From Akkermansiaceae bacterium UBA4145 (GTDB taxonomy: Bacteria > Verrucomicrobiota > Verrucomicrobiia > Verrucomicrobiales > Akkermansiaceae): DNA of 8,092 nt. Below the pieces are notes generated by a model, which made no database searches, had not been told where the DNA came from, and saw only the letters and a list, made by a program, of their open reading frames with translations. Of this stretch, positions 5,375 to 8,092 are shown one piece after another. Location: assembly GCA_002380675.1 (NCBI GenBank), contig DFWB01000059.1, positions 1-8,092 of the forward strand. The letters are read 5' to 3'. Numbering within the stretch: the first letter of the stretch is position 1; each line of letters opens with the position of its first letter. The translations under genes were made by a program, and so were the position numbers.

Positions 5375-7174
5375 TCACCAGCGGACCCGCATTCCCCCGA
5401 ATACACCGAGCCCGCGACCAGGATAATTGGCAATTTCCTCATAGGTCCGATCCAGGAGGTTCTCCACCCGGCCGTGAAGTGAAACATTTTCATTCAACTG
5501 GTACGAGCAGTAGGCACGCAGCAGGACAACGCTATCAAGCTCCTTTCGGACAGAGGGAAATACTGAGAAATCGTTGTCTTCAACCCCCCCGCTATAAGTC
5601 ATGCCCGCTCCCAACAAAAACCCTTTTACGGGCTCGCTCATAAGATCGAGGCTGGCCCGGTGCCGAGCTCTTCGGACAAGTCGGGAGCCTGTGACATCAT
5701 CACTGGCCTGCTGCCATGTATAGCACCCCCGCCATCCGAGGTAATGACCACAAATCTTTCCCTGAGCACTCAGCTCAATGCCGCGAGTTGTTGCCCTGCC
5801 AATATTCGCAGGACTGAAATCAATCAAATTTCTGATCCGGTTATCAAACCAGGTAAGGTCCATGATTAGGCTCTCGAACGGCTTCCACTCCACCCCTGCA
5901 TCCCAACCCCTTGAGCTCTCCGCCTTGAGGTCCGGATTGCCAACGAAATTGAAAGCTGGGATCGCGCCGAACAGCTCGAAGTAGGAGGGCGCACGAAAAC
6001 CTGTCCCATAGCTCCCGTGGAAACGGAAATCCTCGCCGGGAGCCTGCCAACTTCCCGTCGCCCGCCAGGTAAGAGAGTCTCCCCATCTCTCGAGATTCTC
6101 CCAACGTCCCCCCAGGGAGACTGAGGCTCTTGTAGTCGGCCGCCAGAGATGGTTGGCATAGAGCCCATTTCTCCAGCCCTGTTCATCCACCGGCGTGGCG
6201 GTGGACTGAAACGCTGTCCACTCCGCCACAGCTCCAATCGCAGTCTCGTGCTCGTCGTTCCAACTCACGACATTCCGCAAATCGACAGAGGCCTTCTCTG
6301 CATCACTGGCAAACGGAAAATCTCCCTGTTCCTCGAACTTCTCACGATAAAGGCCTGCCGTCAGGTGACTCCTTAATCGATCATTTACCCGGTGGCTCAC
6401 ATAACCCGTGAGAAGAGCCGCTTCTCGCTCATCCTCTGCCGGCCCAGAAAAACTCCCCACGCTCCCAGGATTGACCAGATTGCTGAACCAACCTCGAGCC
6501 GTCACTCCAGCGATGGTCTCGGCTCCCAGATCTCGTTCCACCCGCAGGGCAAACAGATCCTGCCTGAAATCATTTTCTGCACGGTCATTCTCAGTCTGTT
6601 CCCGGCTACCGCCAATATACCACCGGGTGCCTTCGCTACCTCCCCGGAGCTCTCCACCACCCCGAAGACTTCCAAAGGAACCCGCCTCCAGGAATAAGTG
6701 GCGCCCGGGCTCATCAGAGCCTCCACGCGTATTCAGGTCCACGACTCCTCCAATGGCCTCGCTCCCATACAAGGCACTCTGGGGTCCACGCAATACACTG
6801 ATTGAAGAGTAACCAAACAAAGGGTCTCCTCCAATCAGGTTCAGTGGTAGTATGTTGGAGTCTGAAACCCTGACGCCGTCAATCCGTAGCAACGTGTGGT
6901 CAGACTCCGTGCCCCGCATCCGCAGAGCGGAGATTGAACCACGCTGTCCACCCTCGGAGCCAACTCCGGTCCCGGGAATAAGATGTAACGCATTCTCGAG
7001 GGTTACGAAGCCGCGCTGCTGAAGATCCTCACCTCCCAGGATAGTTAATGCACTGCCGACAGCTTGCAACGGAGTTTCAAGACGGTTAGCCACCACCACC
7101 ATCTCCTCAATTTCCTGACCCTGCGCCCGGTCCAACAGGACCGTGGCACCCAACAAGTACGTGGTGACCTTCAT
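5375..7174 (-). CDS. btuB: BtuB-like TonB-dependent outer-membrane receptor (corrinoid uptake)
   Basis: This 599-residue protein has a short signal peptide (MKVTTYLLGATVLLDRAQG, cleavage likely before QEIEE). A TonB box EEMVVVAN lies at 23-30. The plug domain spans about 30-150, with typical strings LLRIDGVRV (95-103) and VLRGPQSALYGSEAIGG (127-143). A 22-strand-type beta-barrel follows to the C-terminus, including GTGFRAPSYFELFG and NPDLKAESS. The last strand is introduced by VENLLDRTYEEIANYPGRG, a BtuB-style ending, and finishes with Trp. Such receptors import vitamin B12 or other corrinoids across the outer membrane using TonB-ExbBD energy. The cobalamin riboswitch directly upstream strongly supports a corrinoid substrate over siderophores. 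I chose ATG 7174 because GGTGACT precedes it and the signal peptide is compact; ATG 7183 and GTG 7198 are in-frame alternatives. No btuCDF transporter genes lie in the window. Confidence 0.93.
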   Translation of the reverse strand: MKVTTYLLGATVLLDRAQGQEIEEMVVVANRLETPLQAVGSALTILGGEDLQQRGFVTLENALHLIPGTGVGSEGGQRGSISALRMRGTESDHTLLRIDGVRVSDSNILPLNLIGGDPLFGYSSISVLRGPQSALYGSEAIGGVVDLNTRGGSDEPGRHLFLEAGSFGSLRGGGELRGGSEGTRWYIGGSREQTENDRAENDFRQDLFALRVERDLGAETIAGVTARGWFSNLVNPGSVGSFSGPAEDEREAALLTGYVSHRVNDRLRSHLTAGLYREKFEEQGDFPFASDAEKASVDLRNVVSWNDEHETAIGAVAEWTAFQSTATPVDEQGWRNGLYANHLWRPTTRASVSLGGRWENLERWGDSLTWRATGSWQAPGEDFRFHGSYGTGFRAPSYFELFGAIPAFNFVGNPDLKAESSRGWDAGVEWKPFESLIMDLTWFDNRIRNLIDFSPANIGRATTRGIELSAQGKICGHYLGWRGCYTWQQASDDVTGSRLVRRARHRASLDLMSEPVKGFLLGAGMTYSGGVEDNDFSVFPSVRKELDSVVLLRAYCSYQLNENVSLHGRVENLLDRTYEEIANYPGRGLGVFGGMRVRW

Positions 7175-7217
7175 AGTCACCATGAATGTATTCTTCACTG
7201 GATAATCTGCTCTACAA

Positions 7218-7232
7218 CCCGTCGCTCGCGGG
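7218..7232 (-). promoter_or_regulatory. Candidate expression-platform hairpin of the cobalamin riboswitch
   Basis: On the minus strand CCCG-CGAGCGA-CGGG forms a 4-bp GC stem with a 7-base loop, between the B12 box and the start codon. The CGGG arm could instead pair with the conserved CCCGCC in the aptamer's L5 loop, the kissing contact known from cobalamin riboswitches. That would tie ligand binding to refolding near the start. No U-tract is present, so control would be translational. The hairpin is short and this is inference. Confidence 0.3.
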
Positions 7233-7247
7233 CATTTTGAACTTCTT

Positions 7248-7390
7248 CTCAGGCTGGCAATCTGGCTTGGCCCTCAATTTTCATGAAGGCCACACAGTGG
7301 CGGGACCGCTCCGGATTTTCACCGGATTCCCCATCTATTTCCTGCCCGTGCCACGGGCTTCCCAAGGAGACCTTGGCTCTCCCAAGGGGC
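7248..7390 (-). ncRNA. Cobalamin (B12) riboswitch
   Basis: Read on the minus strand, the region carries the conserved aptamer core in order. AGGAAATAG (about 7342-7334) comes first, then GGGAA leading into TCCGGTGAAAATCCGGAG (P4 and its loop) and GGTCCCGCCACTGT (L5 region, ending at 7294). A variable hairpin region follows, then the B12-box-like AAGCCAGATTGCCAGCC (7267-7251). Upstream, a GCCCGT/ACGGGC hairpin (7344-7358) fits the variable helix between the 5' GGTCTCC and the core. The aptamer lies about 75 bases upstream of the btuB-like start. In the known class, binding adenosyl- or another cobalamin represses the downstream gene. The 5' boundary is approximate because P1 is hard to assign. 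The middle of the B12 box departs from the usual GGAGACC. Confidence 0.9.
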
Positions 7391-7428
7391 TGCACAGTCC
7401 AACGCGCCTTCCTCCGGTGCAAGAACCC

Positions 7429-7444
7429 TTTCGCGAAATTTCGC
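7429..7444. promoter_or_regulatory. Overlapping palindromes upstream of the riboswitch
   Basis: TTTCGCGAAATTTCGC contains two perfect palindromes that overlap, TTTCGCGAAA (7429-7438) and GCGAAATTTCGC (7433-7444). It sits between the end of tkt and the riboswitch, where the btuB-like promoter should be. It could be an operator for a dimeric repressor. No clear -35/-10 pair is visible beside it, so the role is unproven. Confidence 0.3.
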
Positions 7445-7457
7445 CATTTCCGCAAGG

Positions 7458-7480
7458 TGGTCCCAGAGCCTCCGGGACCA
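7458..7480 (-). terminator. Terminator-like hairpin after transketolase
   Basis: TGGTCCC (7458-7464) and GGGACCA (7474-7480) form a perfect 7-bp stem with a 9-base loop, 24 bases after the tkt stop codon. On the minus strand it is followed by CCTTGCGG rather than a T-tract, so intrinsic termination would be weak. It separates tkt from the riboswitch-btuB unit. Confidence 0.45.
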
Positions 7481-7504
7481 GCCGCGTATTGGAAAATCAG
7501 AGCC

Positions 7505-8092
7505 CTAAAGATTCTCGACTGCCTCCACCACCTTATCTGCCGTAATGCCAAGCTCCTGCATGACAACGTTGCCTGGCGCACTGAGTCCGAAACGGTCAAT
7601 GCCAATCACATGCCCGGCAGCCCCAACGTATTTCCACCAGAGGTTGGTGACCCCCGCTTCGATGGCGACCCTCTTTTGACAGGATGCAGGAAGTACGGAC
7701 TCACGATATCCATCGTCCTGCCGATCAAATCGTTCAAGGCAAGGCATCGAGACGACCCTGACGCTATCGCCGAGACGATCCGCGGCCTCAAGAGCATGTT
7801 CGACCTCTGAACCGCTCGCCATAATGATTGTCTCAAGCGCACCTTGCTCCCTACGCAGTACGTATCCCCCCAGAGCAGCTCCTTCACGGCGCTCTGCTAT
7901 GGGGACACTGCTGAGGTTCGGGACCCCTTGACGTGTCAGGATAAGAGCCGTTGGGCCATCAGTCCGCAGCATCGCAGCCGCCCACGCCCCTGCCACCTCC
8001 TCTGGGTCCGCGGGACGAATCACGTCGAGATTTGGAATTACCCGCAACCCACTCACAGTTTCTACCGGCTGATGAGTTGGCCCATCCTCTCC
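7505..8092 (-). CDS. tkt: Transketolase, C-terminal part (5' end outside window)
   Basis: The frame is open from the right edge to TAG at 7507-7505 and encodes the last 195 residues. It opens with GEDGPTHQPVE, the transketolase signature whose Asp and His contact the sugar phosphate (D469 and H473 in E. coli TktA). It continues with LILTRQGVPNL, whose Arg matches the phosphate-binding R520. Near the end lie VAIEAGVTNLWWKYVG and IGIDRFGLSAPG, the normal C-terminal domain strings. A shorter reading from GTG 8056 would lose the GEDGPTHQP motif. Transketolase moves two-carbon units between sugar phosphates with thiamine diphosphate in the cytoplasmic pentose phosphate pathway. Family length is about 660 residues, so some 460 residues lie outside. 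The stop is followed by a hairpin, which suggests the gene ends its transcription unit. Confidence 0.96.
   Translation of the reverse strand, partial: GEDGPTHQPVETVSGLRVIPNLDVIRPADPEEVAGAWAAAMLRTDGPTALILTRQGVPNLSSVPIAERREGAALGGYVLRREQGALETIIMASGSEVEHALEAADRLGDSVRVVSMPCLERFDRQDDGYRESVLPASCQKRVAIEAGVTNLWWKYVGAAGHVIGIDRFGLSAPGNVVMQELGITADKVVEAVENL

Noticed and set aside
5375..7174. Siderophore receptor as the identity of the TonB-dependent receptor
   Set aside because: The size, the C-terminal sequence style and above all the upstream cobalamin riboswitch favour a corrinoid substrate.
7283..7810. Plus-strand frame of 175 codons spanning the riboswitch and tkt
   Set aside because: It is antisense to both the conserved riboswitch core and the transketolase C-terminus, and its translation is low in recognisable structure.

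Overview
The window looks like a chromosomal segment of a free-living, Gram-negative heterotroph, most likely from the Verrucomicrobiota (Opitutae/Puniceicoccales-like) or a close PVC relative. This is inference. It rests on moderately high GC, a secreted FG-GAP/VCBS-repeat protein of the kind common in PVC bacteria, an outer-membrane TonB-dependent receptor, a lipoprotein with two retropepsin-like domains, and mostly weak or absent Shine-Dalgarno sequences. There are no phage, IS, CRISPR or defence genes. The content is housekeeping genes plus surface and nutrient-uptake genes.

Layout from left to right. (1) 1-801, minus: a partial secreted FG-GAP/VCBS repeat protein that runs off the left edge. 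(2) 892-2153, minus: a likely operon of rnc (RNase III) followed by an uncharacterised 184-residue, probably helical protein. (3) 2293-2369, plus: tRNA-His(GTG) with encoded G-1 and CCA. (4) 2438-3037, minus: a four-helix membrane protein of unknown function, divergent from (5) tyrS (3083-4291, plus). (6) 4360-5346, plus: a putative lipoprotein with two consecutive retropepsin-like aspartic protease domains, each with its own DSG/DTG motif. (7) 5375-7174, minus: a BtuB-like TonB-dependent receptor, convergent with the protease gene. (8) 7248-7390, minus: a cobalamin riboswitch directly upstream of that receptor. (9) 7505-8092, minus: the C-terminal third of transketolase, which runs off the right edge.

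The clearest functional unit is riboswitch plus btuB-like receptor. The RNA core carries the conserved cobalamin-aptamer strings in the right order, and the receptor has a TonB box, a plug and a beta-barrel. Together they argue for B12-repressed uptake of a corrinoid across the outer membrane. The rest is a mosaic of independent housekeeping genes.

The items most worth a second look are the single-chain double retropepsin lipoprotein; the riboswitch's atypical B12 box and mutually exclusive 5' stems; promoter -10 elements placed so close to start codons that leaderless transcripts are plausible; and the rnc-linked orphan protein. I did not find a multi-gene system that I would call clearly new.
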